A stretch of 64,000 nucleotides of DNA from Oscillospiraceae bacterium (GTDB lineage Bacteria > Bacillota > Clostridia > Oscillospirales > Oscillospiraceae): positions 62,001 through 126,000 of the forward strand of contig JAFQFA010000011.1 of NCBI GenBank assembly GCA_017398725.1, given 5' to 3'. The notes below the pieces were generated by a model. It worked only from the letters and a program-made list of their open reading frames with translations. It was not told the origin of the DNA and searched no databases. Position numbers and translations under genes: made by a program. Numbering within the stretch: position 1 is the stretch's first letter; each line of letters opens with the position of its first letter. Of the stretch, positions 6,558 through 16,114 are shown piece after piece.

Positions 6558-8702
6558 ATGATGGAAACTGAACAATGGCGCGATCAGATGAAAGCTTGGG
6601 ACAAGGCTTACCGCCGCAAACGAAAAATCATCGTTCTTGTGATCCTAACCATGGTTCTGGTGGGCGTGGCAGGTTTTCTGCTCTACCCCACTTACACCAG
6701 AATGCAGCATTACAACCAAGCCAAAGCGCTTCTGCGAGAGGGGCAGACAGATGCCGCTGCAGAGGCATTCTGGCAAGCCGGCAACTATTTGGATGCCCGG
6801 GAGTATGCCGGCAAACTCAACTACGAAAAGGCACAGGCCTATTTGGAAGCCGGTAGGGTTACTTATGCCGCGATCACCTTCGGAAAAGCCGGTGATTACA
6901 TGGACGCCCGGGAGCAGTCCTTTGCGCTGTGGGAGCGCTTTGCCGACCGGACGGTGCGCTGTGCATCGGATCTGGATGTGGTAGGCTGGATCCGCCCCGA
7001 CGGCACCGGCGATTTCAGCCACAAGAAGGTTGACAGCATTGTGGGTGATTATAACCATCCCGGAGATTTCAGCAGTTGGACCGATCTTGTCAGCATTTCT
7101 GTAAACCGTGGCAACACAGTGGGTACTTTTGCCGACGGTACAGTACGTTATTTGACTGGCGAAAAAAGCGTTAACGGCGACGGCCCCATCAAAACCTACA
7201 ACCCCAAGTGGACGGACATAATCCTTGCGTATTACGATTGGAGCCATGTGATCGCCTTGAAATCCGACGGAACGGTATGTGCAGAATGCTTCGCCCTTGG
7301 CTCTCGATGTGACCTTCTGGAGGAAGCTGCCCAATGGACGGACATCATCGCCCTCTGCGGCACACGGCCCTTGGTGGGACTGAAAGCCGACGGCACTTTA
7401 GTCGCCGCTTCCTGTCAGGATTATGCAAATGTTGACTGCACCCAAGAATATCGTGCTTGGGTACGGGATCTGGAAGCGATGACCAATGTGGTAGCTGTTC
7501 GCGCCCAAGGCATTGGCTATTGGGCGCGGAATGTGATGCTGCTGGCGGACGGAACAACGCGGGTGTTGGGTGAAGAGTTAAACCAGTATAAACCCACCCC
7601 CTTTGATGAGCTGGTTAAGCCCAGTGAGGATTCCGAAGCATGGTTCCCCGCCAATATGGAAGCCATGGAAGAGCCGCCCCGGGATCGGGCTGTGATTGCC
7701 GCCTCCTTCTCCAACCAAGCGGATTGCGATGCGCAGTATTATCAGCAGGCGGTCTCCCTGCAGGAGCAGGGCGATTTGGCACAGGCAGCCATCGCCTTTG
7801 GCAAGGCCGGGAATTATGAGGATGCTGCCGCCCGCTCCATGACCCTTTGGCAGCAGATCGGCAAGCTCCCCACCGTTGCGGTTCGATACAACGTTTTGGC
7901 TGCGCTGAAGGAAGACGGCACGGTTGCGCTGGCTGATCCCGAAAAACAGCTGGGAAAAAAACCGGCGAACCTGAACAAAAAATTTGTTGCTCTGTATTTC
8001 TGCAACAAGGATCTTCTCGGTATCACCCCCGAAGGCAATGTGCTGGTGATCGGCAAACAGAAAGAAACGCTGCCTGCCACCGAGCATGTGGTCCGCGCCC
8101 TGTATACCGATGATTATGGCATTGTGATGCAAAAAACAGACGGCTCGCTGATTTCAGAAAAAGGAATCCTGCCGGCATGGAACAATGTGGTACTGCTCTG
8201 TTCCTATTACAGCGACATCGTTGCCCTGCCTGCCGACGGTGTTGCAAGAGGTGGATATGAACCTTGCACCGCGGACGAGGCAGGCAATATCATGAATCTG
8301 CCGGACCAAATACTCACAGATATCGCCGGCAGGGCCTACGGTATAACGCCGGAAGGCACGGTGATAAGCGATTATTTTGATTCCTCCGGTTCTCCGATCC
8401 CTCTGTGTGAAAATGCGAAATATATATACTACAGTGACCATTATCTGTATGGTCTTCTGAATAACGGTCAAGTTTGGGTGAAATACGGAGATGGATTCGA
8501 AATAGAAACAGAGAATCATGGCACCCGCACTTTCGCTTATGAAGCTGCCCAGTGGACGGATATCGTTTCCATAAGTGCCTGTAAGGGCTGCGTAGCAGGT
8601 CTGAAAAAAGACGGCACACTGGAATTTTCCGGCACAAAAGACTTGTCCAAGCTCCAAAAGGAAGTCAAGAAAATGCGCGGCCTCATGGTTCGGGAAATAT
8701 AA
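6558..8702 (+). CDS. Membrane-anchored protein with TPR-like and RCC1-like repeats
   Basis: This 714-residue protein starts at the ATG at 6558 behind CAGGAGG. The frame extends further upstream only through tRNA debris. A short basic cytoplasmic tail is followed by one membrane segment (~residues 22-42). Residues ~45-125 hold TPR-like helical repeats (A-x-x-x-F-x-x-A-G-x-Y-x-D-A), repeated near residue 395. The rest is built of units of the type WTDIVSIS...VGLKADGTV, which resemble RCC1 beta-propeller blades (at least eight units). Proteins of this build are common in gut Clostridia and are thought to be extracytoplasmic interaction scaffolds. No enzyme motif is seen. It is transcribed alone, with a promoter before it and a strong terminator after it. 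Confidence 0.7.
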   Translation: MMETEQWRDQMKAWDKAYRRKRKIIVLVILTMVLVGVAGFLLYPTYTRMQHYNQAKALLREGQTDAAAEAFWQAGNYLDAREYAGKLNYEKAQAYLEAGRVTYAAITFGKAGDYMDAREQSFALWERFADRTVRCASDLDVVGWIRPDGTGDFSHKKVDSIVGDYNHPGDFSSWTDLVSISVNRGNTVGTFADGTVRYLTGEKSVNGDGPIKTYNPKWTDIILAYYDWSHVIALKSDGTVCAECFALGSRCDLLEEAAQWTDIIALCGTRPLVGLKADGTLVAASCQDYANVDCTQEYRAWVRDLEAMTNVVAVRAQGIGYWARNVMLLADGTTRVLGEELNQYKPTPFDELVKPSEDSEAWFPANMEAMEEPPRDRAVIAASFSNQADCDAQYYQQAVSLQEQGDLAQAAIAFGKAGNYEDAAARSMTLWQQIGKLPTVAVRYNVLAALKEDGTVALADPEKQLGKKPANLNKKFVALYFCNKDLLGITPEGNVLVIGKQKETLPATEHVVRALYTDDYGIVMQKTDGSLISEKGILPAWNNVVLLCSYYSDIVALPADGVARGGYEPCTADEAGNIMNLPDQILTDIAGRAYGITPEGTVISDYFDSSGSPIPLCENAKYIYYSDHYLYGLLNNGQVWVKYGDGFEIETENHGTRTFAYEAAQWTDIVSISACKGCVAGLKKDGTLEFSGTKDLSKLQKEVKKMRGLMVREI

Positions 8703-8706
8703 TAGG

Positions 8707-8742
8707 AAAAACCGCAAGCAGACTGTCTGCTTGCGGTTTTTT
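8707..8742 (+). terminator. Terminator of the TPR/RCC1-like gene
   Basis: AAAACCGCAAGCAGAC is followed after one base by its inverted copy and a T6 tail: a long, strong, bidirectional-looking stem. Confidence 0.85.
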
Positions 8743-8751
8743 ACCTTTTGG

Positions 8752-8768
8752 CAAATTCTGATTTGTCG
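8752..8768. repeat. Solo terminus of the dispersed palindromic element
   Basis: CAAATTCTGATTTGTCG matches the left terminus of the elements at 40451 and 44377. No clear right terminus was found, so this is probably a decayed copy. Confidence 0.4.
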
Positions 8769-8826
8769 CGCTGCCCAAATTAAAACAATACAAAATATGT
8801 GTGTCGGAATAAGAAATCTTCCGGCA

Positions 8827-8902
8827 AAGCCTTGCGATCGTCCGATCGCAAGGCTTCTTTGTGAAAGGCGGCGCCGCACTCTTTGGAGGGTGCGGCGCTT
8901 TT
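8827..8902 (+). terminator. Two further hairpins between 8703 and 8999
   Basis: A 14-bp stem (8827-8840 with 8843-8856) ends in CTTT. A GC-rich stem GCGCCGCA / TGCGGCGC (8871-8878 with 8891-8898) ends in TTTTC. They insulate the pilus locus from upstream transcription. Nothing else was found in this gap apart from the pilus promoter. Confidence 0.65.
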
Positions 8903-8924
8903 CGCAGTGTTTTGTCATAACATA

Positions 8925-8952
8925 TTGAAATATGTATTCTTCGTGCTATAAT
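8925..8952 (+). promoter_or_regulatory. Promoter of the pilus locus
   Basis: TTGAAA (8925-8930) and TATAAT (8947-8952) are spaced by 16 bases. GGAAGGAGC lies before the ATG at 9000. Confidence 0.65.
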
Positions 8953-8999
8953 AATAAAATGGGAATATTATAACTATCCGTGGAAGGAGCTGGTGCTGT

Positions 9000-9419
9000 A
9001 TGTTTAGCAAAGAATTAAAGAGGCTCAGCAGACGCGAACTTGTAGATATCATCTATCAGCTGAAGAAAAACGAGCAGGAAAAGCAAGATCAAATCGCTGC
9101 TTTGGAGAACGAGCTTCAGGAGAAACGGATTCGTATTTCGGTTGCCGGTTCTATTGCGGAAGCGGCGAAAGATATTACAAATATTTTCTCTGTCGCGCAG
9201 ACAACTGCAGATCTGTATTTGCATGAAATCGCCTGCATGAAGGAAGAGACAGAACAAAAATGCGCAAAGATGCTGGAAGAGGCCCGCAAAAAGGTTGAGG
9301 AAATCTTATCTGATGGCAAACAGCAATGTATGGACTTAGAAGCGCGCTATCAATGCGATTATCAAAAGTGGCAGCAGCTTCAGGCGGAAATTCAAAAATT
9401 AGAGCAAAAAAGCAGATGA
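9000..9419 (+). CDS. Coiled-coil protein leading the pilus operon
   Basis: This is a 139-residue, highly charged, almost entirely helical protein with two coiled-coil stretches (~residues 18-45 and 75-138) around an alanine-rich middle. It has no signal peptide or membrane segment, so it should be cytoplasmic. Its opening FSKELKRLSRRELVDIIYQL is typical of small proteins that precede signal peptidase and pilin genes in Ruminococcaceae pilus loci. Their role is not established, and some databases label them DNA repair proteins without clear support. Fifteen bases separate it from the signal peptidase gene, consistent with one operon. Confidence 0.6.
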   Translation: MFSKELKRLSRRELVDIIYQLKKNEQEKQDQIAALENELQEKRIRISVAGSIAEAAKDITNIFSVAQTTADLYLHEIACMKEETEQKCAKMLEEARKKVEEILSDGKQQCMDLEARYQCDYQKWQQLQAEIQKLEQKSR

Positions 9420-9434
9420 GCGAGTGGTTCAAAC

Positions 9435-10025
9435 ATGAGTAATAAATCTGAAAAGAAAGTTTCCGTTCCTTCCTTGCCGGAAATTCAGCGGGAGAGAAAG
9501 CGCATCCGAAGAGAGGATTATTATCGCCAATCTCTGCGCAGTACAATTTCTGTTTTGGTGGTAGTGGCAGCCATTGCCGTTTTGGTAGCAACATTATTTT
9601 TGCCGATTCTCCAAATATCGGGAGATAGTATGTCTCCAACATTGGAGCATGACGAAATCGTCATTCTTGTGAAGACAAAAGCGTTTGATCGCGGCGATCT
9701 GATCGGCTTTTATTATCAAGGCAAAATTTTATTAAAGCGAGTCATCGCCCTACCGGACGATGAAGTTGTGATTGATGCCGAAGGCAATGTATATGTGAAT
9801 GGAGAAGTGCTGGAAGAACCGTATGTCACCGAGAAGGGCTTGGGTGACTGTGATCTGGCCTTCCCATACAAAGTGCCCGGAACCGGCTACTTTGTTATGG
9901 GAGATCGACGCTCCAATTCAGTGGATAGTCGCAATTCGGTAATCGGCGCAATATCACAGGACGATATTATCGGAAAAGTATTTATAAGAGTCTGGCCGTT
10001 TGCAAGGTTCGGATTCGTTTTCTAA
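9435..10025 (+). CDS. lepB: Signal peptidase I (type I leader peptidase)
   Basis: This 196-residue membrane enzyme cleaves signal peptides of exported proteins, here probably the pilins encoded after it. One transmembrane helix (~residues 37-58) precedes the catalytic part. SGDSMSPTLEHDE (~64-76) holds the nucleophilic Ser, and LLKRVIALPDDEV (~98-110) holds the general-base Lys. The GDRRSNSVDSR box (~156-166) and the final membrane-proximal segment are typical. Its length is normal for Gram-positive SipS-type enzymes. A dedicated signal peptidase in a sortase locus usually assists pilin processing or assembly. Confidence 0.9.
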   Translation: MSNKSEKKVSVPSLPEIQRERKRIRREDYYRQSLRSTISVLVVVAAIAVLVATLFLPILQISGDSMSPTLEHDEIVILVKTKAFDRGDLIGFYYQGKILLKRVIALPDDEVVIDAEGNVYVNGEVLEEPYVTEKGLGDCDLAFPYKVPGTGYFVMGDRRSNSVDSRNSVIGAISQDDIIGKVFIRVWPFARFGFVF

Positions 10026-10064
10026 AAAACTTGTAGAGAAAATGAATGGAAAGGAGGGGGAGAC

Positions 10065-13000
10065 ATGCAGGATATCTTGGACGAAAGCCTAAGCAGGCTC
10101 AGGAAGATCAGAATTCGAAAAAAGCGGATGATCGCCATTCTGCTGGTGCTCTCCCTCGTTGTTTCGTTGAATGTTTTTTGGGGTCTGCGACAGCCCGGAT
10201 TAACGCTGGCGGGAGATGCGGATTGTAAAATTGTAGAGCATACCCATGATGAGGCATGTCAAAACGCGGAAACAACTTGTGAACTTGCAGAACATGTTCA
10301 CAGCATCCGCTGTTACGCCGATGTGTTGGCGGATGTAGAAACGCAGTTGGACTGGCAGAAGATGTTTGCGGACTATCCCTACACAGGGAATCTGCAGAAG
10401 GATCTTGCCGGTATCGCCCGAACACAAGTAGGCTACCAAGAAAGCACGCTTAATTTTGAGGTAGGTGACGATGGCCTTCGCCGGGGTTATACGCGATACG
10501 GCGCTTGGTACGGCGCACCTTACACAGACTGGTCGGCTGTCTTTGTTTCCTTCTGTCTTCATTATGCAGGTGCAGATCCTGCAGAAACGCCATACAACAC
10601 AGGTGCTGCCGCCATGGCAGAAACATGGAAGAACCTTGATCGGTTTGCGCCCCGTGGGGAGTATGACCCGTCTGCCGGCGATCTGGTGTTCTTCGCAAAC
10701 AATACCGTTGGTATTATTGCAGAAGTACAAAATGCTACCGGCTATGTGATTCGCGGTGACATCGATAATGCGGTATGCGCAGATACAATCGCACTGTCCG
10801 ACGAGTCTATCGTTGGCTGGGGTTTAACGGAACATGCTGCGCAGAAAAATGAGGAAATAAAAGAAGATCTTTTACAGAAAGAACAAGCACCTGCTGCATC
10901 GGAAGTTAAAAATGAATATCTACTGGATATATCGAAGGGCCCGGCGGTCTTTATTATTGAAGGAAACGGCGCGCAACCGCAAGCGCAAGGCTACAAGCTT
11001 AGAAACGCCAGAGCGATCATTGACTTGCTTCCTTATTTGCAGGCAAATGGTGGCAGCTACTTCTTCACATTGCTGGACAATAACAATGTAGAACTGCCTA
11101 AGGACGAAAACGGCAACTATATCGCCGAGGCCAACGAAGACTACAAGCTGACGATCACACTTAACAGTCCGGAAGGTTTCCTGCCGGGAACATACCAATA
11201 TCAGATCCCCAACGGATTGATGGTAGACGGCGGTGAGGGCACCTTTGTGCTGAAAGATGGCACCAATGTGGGCAGTTGGGTGGTCACGGACACCGGCCTG
11301 ATTACCCTTGTGTTCAACGAGCACATGAACAGCCGTACGGAAATCACAATCAGCGCAACCTTGGGAATCCATTTCCCGGTTCAGGAAGATCCCATTGATT
11401 TTGACGGCAAAATTACCGTTAAGGTTGAGCCACCCGCCCAGCAAAAGTACCCCACTGTTTTGAATAAATGGGGTCAAGGCGGTGTGCCCGGAACCGAAAA
11501 ACCAGACCCCAGCAAAATTTACTGGCGTCTTGAGATTGTTGGCAATAAGGATTCTCAGATCCCGGGCAATATTCTAACAGATCGCATTCTGGATGGCCAG
11601 TGGAGTAAAATACACCGGTTCACAGAATCGGATATAGCCGGCGGCCTTACTTTCGGTGTGAGCGATCCCAACGGCGGATGGCATGCATGGACCGTTGCGG
11701 CCGATGACCCCCACCTGATCTGGACAGATACCGGATGGTCCTATAAAATGCCAACCACCGCCACCTGTCAATGGTGCGGGGAGATCACGCTGGGCAATGA
11801 AGGCTGGTATTATTACATCGATTATACCTCAACCCCGGAACGGACCGGCACAGCCGGCACCTTCGGTTACGAGAACGATGCCACCATTGATGGCGCATAC
11901 GGCTATGCTTGGGTAGACTTCACCCACGGCGAGGCTGTCGGTGAGATCGCCAAGAACGGCGCATTTGTCTCGGATGCCGCCGGTGGTGGATTCCTCTGGG
12001 AGATCCAAGCCCTCATTCCCGGCAGGCCGGAGGATCAACGGGCGGAATATTCATGGGCCATCTCGGACGAGATGCGCCTGATAGACGCAAGCGGTAACAT
12101 TATCGGCAAGGTGTATAACGACATCAACATGGCTACGGTTTATGCCACCTATAACGGAACCACCATCCAGATCCCCCGGATCCAAGACGCCACCGAAGGG
12201 GATATGTTTGCATGGAACAACGCATGGACGGTGGAAGACGGCACCTTCTCCACCCGAACGATTGACCTGCTCTGCCGCTGCCAATGTACTCCCGAGACTT
12301 GTCACTGGGGGACTTGCGGTGCGTACTGGTTTAAAAACGACGCAGGTGAAATAATCGGTACAAGGGATTTCTGCCAATGCTGGACGGTAACGCAGGATAT
12401 GACCATCACCGTGGTTTACAAAACCACGGACCTGTCCATATTGGAGGCCTATGGCCCTCTCGGATACAAGCTCAGCAACCAGACACAGCTATACTATATG
12501 AGTGACAGCACCAACTCTGTTAAGGTTGACAACGATGTTGCGACAGTTACCATTCCCAAGCTGTTTGAAAAGCAGTTGACCCACGATTTTGACGGATATA
12601 CCGCAAATTATCGGATCACGGTCAACGAAGCCAAGCTGGTACTGACCGACGGAAGTCCGCTTCACATTCGTGACGCCATGAGCGATACGCTGGCCTATAT
12701 CGGCGGTTCACTGGTGATCACAGCAGAGGATGTAAACGGGCAAGTCACTACCCTCAATCAGGGCACGGATTATACCATTGTCTACGACGGAACCGGCAAC
12801 CAAAGGGATGACGCAGGCAAAAAAGTACATGTGCTGGACATTGTGATCCAACACCCGCAGCCGGTGATGTACACGCTGGATTATGATGCCACCCTGATCA
12901 TGCCGGAGAATGTAACAGGCGCGATCAAGTACAGCAACTCCGCTGAGATCACCCTGTGGGGTGAGCAAATCAAAGACAACGCTGTAGAAAAAGTCTATGC

Positions 13001-13517
13001 CGATATCAACATCGCAGCAAAAAATTATAAAGTGGAGATGTTTAAGACCTGCGCCGAAACGGGCAAGCCTTTGGGCGGCGCAACCTTCGGCCTTTACAAT
13101 GCCCACGGAGGATTGATCACCACAAGCGTGACCGACGCAAGCGGCGCGCTTACCTTTAAAACAAATATCCTCGAAGGCATTGTTCTCCGGGAACATATTC
13201 TCTATTATATGCAAGAACTGAGAGCCCCGCCGGGATACCGGCTGGATGACACAAAACATTGGTTCTGCTTCTGTGATAAAGAAACAGACACTTGTACGGC
13301 TTGCTCCGAGATCATGGAAGAAACGGATGCAGTCCGTATTCCCTTTGACCGGATCGGTAAAATTCATGCAACAAACGAGCTCATGAAATATGCACTTCCC
13401 GCTACCGGTGGCCCCGGTATTTACCCCTTGATACTAGCCAGTGTAATATGCATTATTACACCGCTTGTATATGGTTTCATCCGAAGGCGCAAGCGCGAAA
13501 GGAGGGGCGTAGGATAG
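10065..13517 (+). CDS. Large LPXTG tip pilin/adhesin with degenerate CHAP-like domain
   Basis: This 1150-residue surface protein starts behind AGGAGGGGG. A long basic signal peptide (~1-50) is followed by a Cys/His-rich segment, then a domain at ~115-250 resembling CHAP/NlpC amidases: GAWYG, then DWSAVFVSFCLHYAG, then GDLVFF. The nucleophile Cys expected in the W-C-A motif is Ser, and the usual G-H-V is TVG, so peptidase activity is doubtful. Several beta-sandwich (isopeptide/Cna_B-like) domains follow, the last with the SpaA-type E-box region around MQELRAPPGYRL. LPATG at ~1111-1115, a hydrophobic segment and RRRKRERR form the sorting signal. Its size and position before the backbone pilin indicate a tip adhesin. 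Confidence 0.82.
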   Translation: MQDILDESLSRLRKIRIRKKRMIAILLVLSLVVSLNVFWGLRQPGLTLAGDADCKIVEHTHDEACQNAETTCELAEHVHSIRCYADVLADVETQLDWQKMFADYPYTGNLQKDLAGIARTQVGYQESTLNFEVGDDGLRRGYTRYGAWYGAPYTDWSAVFVSFCLHYAGADPAETPYNTGAAAMAETWKNLDRFAPRGEYDPSAGDLVFFANNTVGIIAEVQNATGYVIRGDIDNAVCADTIALSDESIVGWGLTEHAAQKNEEIKEDLLQKEQAPAASEVKNEYLLDISKGPAVFIIEGNGAQPQAQGYKLRNARAIIDLLPYLQANGGSYFFTLLDNNNVELPKDENGNYIAEANEDYKLTITLNSPEGFLPGTYQYQIPNGLMVDGGEGTFVLKDGTNVGSWVVTDTGLITLVFNEHMNSRTEITISATLGIHFPVQEDPIDFDGKITVKVEPPAQQKYPTVLNKWGQGGVPGTEKPDPSKIYWRLEIVGNKDSQIPGNILTDRILDGQWSKIHRFTESDIAGGLTFGVSDPNGGWHAWTVAADDPHLIWTDTGWSYKMPTTATCQWCGEITLGNEGWYYYIDYTSTPERTGTAGTFGYENDATIDGAYGYAWVDFTHGEAVGEIAKNGAFVSDAAGGGFLWEIQALIPGRPEDQRAEYSWAISDEMRLIDASGNIIGKVYNDINMATVYATYNGTTIQIPRIQDATEGDMFAWNNAWTVEDGTFSTRTIDLLCRCQCTPETCHWGTCGAYWFKNDAGEIIGTRDFCQCWTVTQDMTITVVYKTTDLSILEAYGPLGYKLSNQTQLYYMSDSTNSVKVDNDVATVTIPKLFEKQLTHDFDGYTANYRITVNEAKLVLTDGSPLHIRDAMSDTLAYIGGSLVITAEDVNGQVTTLNQGTDYTIVYDGTGNQRDDAGKKVHVLDIVIQHPQPVMYTLDYDATLIMPENVTGAIKYSNSAEITLWGEQIKDNAVEKVYADINIAAKNYKVEMFKTCAETGKPLGGATFGLYNAHGGLITTSVTDASGALTFKTNILEGIVLREHILYYMQELRAPPGYRLDDTKHWFCFCDKETDTCTACSEIMEETDAVRIPFDRIGKIHATNELMKYALPATGGPGIYPLILASVICIITPLVYGFIRRRKRERRGVG

Positions 13518-13602
13518 CTTCCCTTTCAACGGCGAGTTCGCGCCGAAGATGAACGAAAAACTACTTAAAAAAATAAAATTAAAATAGAAAGGACCTAAAA
13601 TC

Positions 13603-15147
13603 ATGAAAAAGTTAGTATCTATTCTCTTGGCACTGGCCATGATCTTGGCCATGAGCACCACCGTGTTCGCAACAGAAAACGGCCCCTATACCCTTACCAT
13701 CACCGGCGCTACCGGCCACGTCTATGACATTTATCAGATCTACACCGGCGATATTTCTCAGGAAGGTGACAAAACCGTTCTTTCCAATGTAAAGTACGGT
13801 CAGAACCATTATCCCGTCGACGGCAATGTGGGCGATCCCGTTCCTGCAGACGAGCTGGACAGCCTCACCAACGAAGAAACCGCTGTGGATATTCTGGATT
13901 CTGCCGTGAAGGGCACTCCCTACAAGAACGATGTTGCTCCTGTCAACAGCGATTCTTTCGTTGAAATCAAGAACATCCCTGCCGGTTACTACATGATCGT
14001 AGACGTTACCGATGCAGATGCGCTGCCGGATGGCCAGACCAAGTCTCCTATTATGCTTCAGATGCTCGATGACGTTACCATCGCTTCCAAGCACGCCACC
14101 ATCAGCTCCGAAAAGAAGGTAGATGACAAGAACGATTCCACCACCGATGAAGATGGTGTTAACTGGCAGGATTCTGCAGACTACGATATCGGCGACGATG
14201 TTCCGTTCCAGCTTTCTGTCACCCTTCCGTCTACCTTTAATACTTACGACGACTACACCATTACCTTCCACGATCAGCAGGCAGCCGGCTTTGGCGCGCC
14301 TTCCATTACAAGTGTTTACATTCTGAAGGCAGATGGCACCACCAAAATCACCATTCCTGTAGCTGCAACCAATGTATCCGGCTATACCCTCACAAATTCC
14401 TGCACCAACCGGGAAAAGTGTGAGTTTGGCGGCTGCTCCTTTAATATTACCGTTGGCGACATTAACGACCTGTACGGCCAGAACACCTTTGTCAAAGGGG
14501 ATAAAGTCATTGTAGAATATACTTCCGAGCTTCTTGCCGGCGCAACTGTTGGCTCCGTGGGCAACGAAAACGGCATGTATGTTTGCCACCCCGACGGCCA
14601 TACCCCGCAGGACTTCGTAACTGTGTTTACCTATGAACTCAAGGTCAACAAGGTAGACGGTACAACCAAGCAGGCGCTTGCAGGCGCCGGCTTCACCCTG
14701 AGCAAATGGGATGCTGCAAGCAATAACTGGGTGAAAGTCGGTGATGAAATTACCGGTAATGCACTGACCACCTTTACATGGTCCGGTATCGATGGCGGCA
14801 AGTACAAGCTGGAGGAGACTACCACCCCCGCCGGTTACAACACCATTGCGCCCATGGAGTTCACTGTTGATTCCGATCATAAGGAAGAATGGATCAAGGG
14901 CGGCAACTCCGCATTTCTGGATCTGATCGCAAAGGATGCCGCCGGCAGTATTGTCTTTGCCGATGCAAACGCGGAAGGTATCGAAGACGGCAAGCTGGAA
15001 GGCACCATGGAAAACTACAAGGGCACGGTTCTTCCTGAGACCGGCGCAGAAGGCACCTTCTTCCTGATCACCGCCAGCACACTGCTGGTGATGGTAGCAG
15101 CGGTCTTTATGATCACCCGCAAGAAGATGTCCATCTACGAGGACTAA
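13603..15147 (+). CDS. Backbone pilin (isopeptide-forming, LPXTG)
   Basis: This 514-residue protein has the signal peptide MKKLVSILLALAMILAMSTTVFA, tandem beta-sandwich pilin domains, an E-box-like element YKLEETTTPAGYN (~405-417) and the sorting signal LPETG (477-481), followed by a membrane helix and RKKMSIYED. It is the likely repeated shaft subunit: class C sortase would cut at LPETG and join it to a Lys of the next subunit. An AGAAAGGACC ribosome binding site lies close to the start, and codon use is strongly biased to C-ending codons, suggesting high expression. It is followed by the class C sortase gene, the usual arrangement for a pilus backbone. Confidence 0.88.
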   Translation: MKKLVSILLALAMILAMSTTVFATENGPYTLTITGATGHVYDIYQIYTGDISQEGDKTVLSNVKYGQNHYPVDGNVGDPVPADELDSLTNEETAVDILDSAVKGTPYKNDVAPVNSDSFVEIKNIPAGYYMIVDVTDADALPDGQTKSPIMLQMLDDVTIASKHATISSEKKVDDKNDSTTDEDGVNWQDSADYDIGDDVPFQLSVTLPSTFNTYDDYTITFHDQQAAGFGAPSITSVYILKADGTTKITIPVAATNVSGYTLTNSCTNREKCEFGGCSFNITVGDINDLYGQNTFVKGDKVIVEYTSELLAGATVGSVGNENGMYVCHPDGHTPQDFVTVFTYELKVNKVDGTTKQALAGAGFTLSKWDAASNNWVKVGDEITGNALTTFTWSGIDGGKYKLEETTTPAGYNTIAPMEFTVDSDHKEEWIKGGNSAFLDLIAKDAAGSIVFADANAEGIEDGKLEGTMENYKGTVLPETGAEGTFFLITASTLLVMVAAVFMITRKKMSIYED

Positions 15148-15250
15148 TCTTTTAGCAAACAGTTTTCTGATCTATTAACTGAAAGCGCAGCGGCGGATGG
15201 CAGAATCCGCCATCCGCCGCTATGCTTTGTAAAGCAGTGGAGAGATGCTT

Positions 15251-16114
15251 ATGAAGAACAATAAAATAGGAATCCTATTGGTTCTGATGCTGTTCGTAGG
15301 TGTCTGTGGACTGCTTTATCCATCCGTGAGCCAATACTGGAACAGCAAGACCCAATCCAGAGCAGTTACAAATTATCAGGAACTGCTGGCATCTATCAAG
15401 CCGGAAGATTATACCGCGCATTTTGATGCGGCCGATAAATACAACCAAGAGCTGAATGCACTTGCGTTTCCCTTGGTTGATTATGGCGCATTGCGCAATT
15501 ACGAACAGACCCTAAACATAGCCGGAAACGGTGTTATGGGGTTTATAACCATCAGTAAGATCGGTGTAGAGCTTCCCATATACCATTCCATACGAAATGA
15601 AGTACTGAATATTGCCTGCGGTCATTTGGAAGGCACATCGCTCCCGGTGGGCGGAGAAAGTACCCATTGCGTCCTTTCTGCGCACCGTGGCCTTCCCCAT
15701 GCCAAACTCTTTACAGAGCTGGATAAGATGGAACTTGGCGATACATTCACGATTACCGTGCTGGATCGAACCATTACCTATCAGGTGGATCAAATTAAGG
15801 TAGTACGACCGGATGAGATCGATGATGTTCAAATTGTATCCGGTGAAGATCTGTGCACACTGTTGACCTGCACCCCCTATGGCATCAATTCCCATAGATT
15901 GCTGGTGCGTGGAACACGCATTGAAAACGCGGCACCTGTGCTGCATGTTACATCGAATGCTTACCGGATCGATTCTCTGGTGGCAACCCCGATCGTAGCG
16001 GCGCCAATTTTGCTGATCCTGCTGATCGTGCTAATGGTGAAATATCGGGATAAGGGAAGCAAACCCCTCATCTCAAAGGAGGAAGAAGAATGGCTAAAAG
16101 AAACGTGGCAGTAA
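15251..16114 (+). CDS. srtC: Class C (pilus-assembling) sortase
   Basis: This 287-residue transpeptidase polymerises pilins. The ATG at 15251 has TGGAGAG at a proper distance; the ATG six bases earlier abuts it. An N-terminal membrane anchor (~7-25) is followed by the sortase fold: CVLSAHRGLPHAKLF with catalytic His145, TLLTCTPYG with Cys207, and SHRLLVRG with the Arg at ~216. A C-terminal hydrophobic helix (~245-268) is the second membrane segment typical of class C enzymes. No clear lid motif was identified. Its end overlaps the next gene by 25 bases, coupling it to the minor pilin. Confidence 0.9.
   Translation: MKNNKIGILLVLMLFVGVCGLLYPSVSQYWNSKTQSRAVTNYQELLASIKPEDYTAHFDAADKYNQELNALAFPLVDYGALRNYEQTLNIAGNGVMGFITISKIGVELPIYHSIRNEVLNIACGHLEGTSLPVGGESTHCVLSAHRGLPHAKLFTELDKMELGDTFTITVLDRTITYQVDQIKVVRPDEIDDVQIVSGEDLCTLLTCTPYGINSHRLLVRGTRIENAAPVLHVTSNAYRIDSLVATPIVAAPILLILLIVLMVKYRDKGSKPLISKEEEEWLKETWQ

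Noticed and set aside
5776..6575. Minus-strand open frames of 115 and 202 codons with CGGRTRTYDLR-like ends
   Set aside because: They read through the tRNA-Met fragments and hairpins backwards. Such TRTYDL endings are a known artefact of translating tRNA 3' ends, and there is no ribosome binding site.
13612..14880. 422-codon minus-strand frame opposite the backbone pilin
   Set aside because: Shadow caused by strongly biased codon use in the pilin gene; the pilin has a signal peptide and an LPETG sorting signal.
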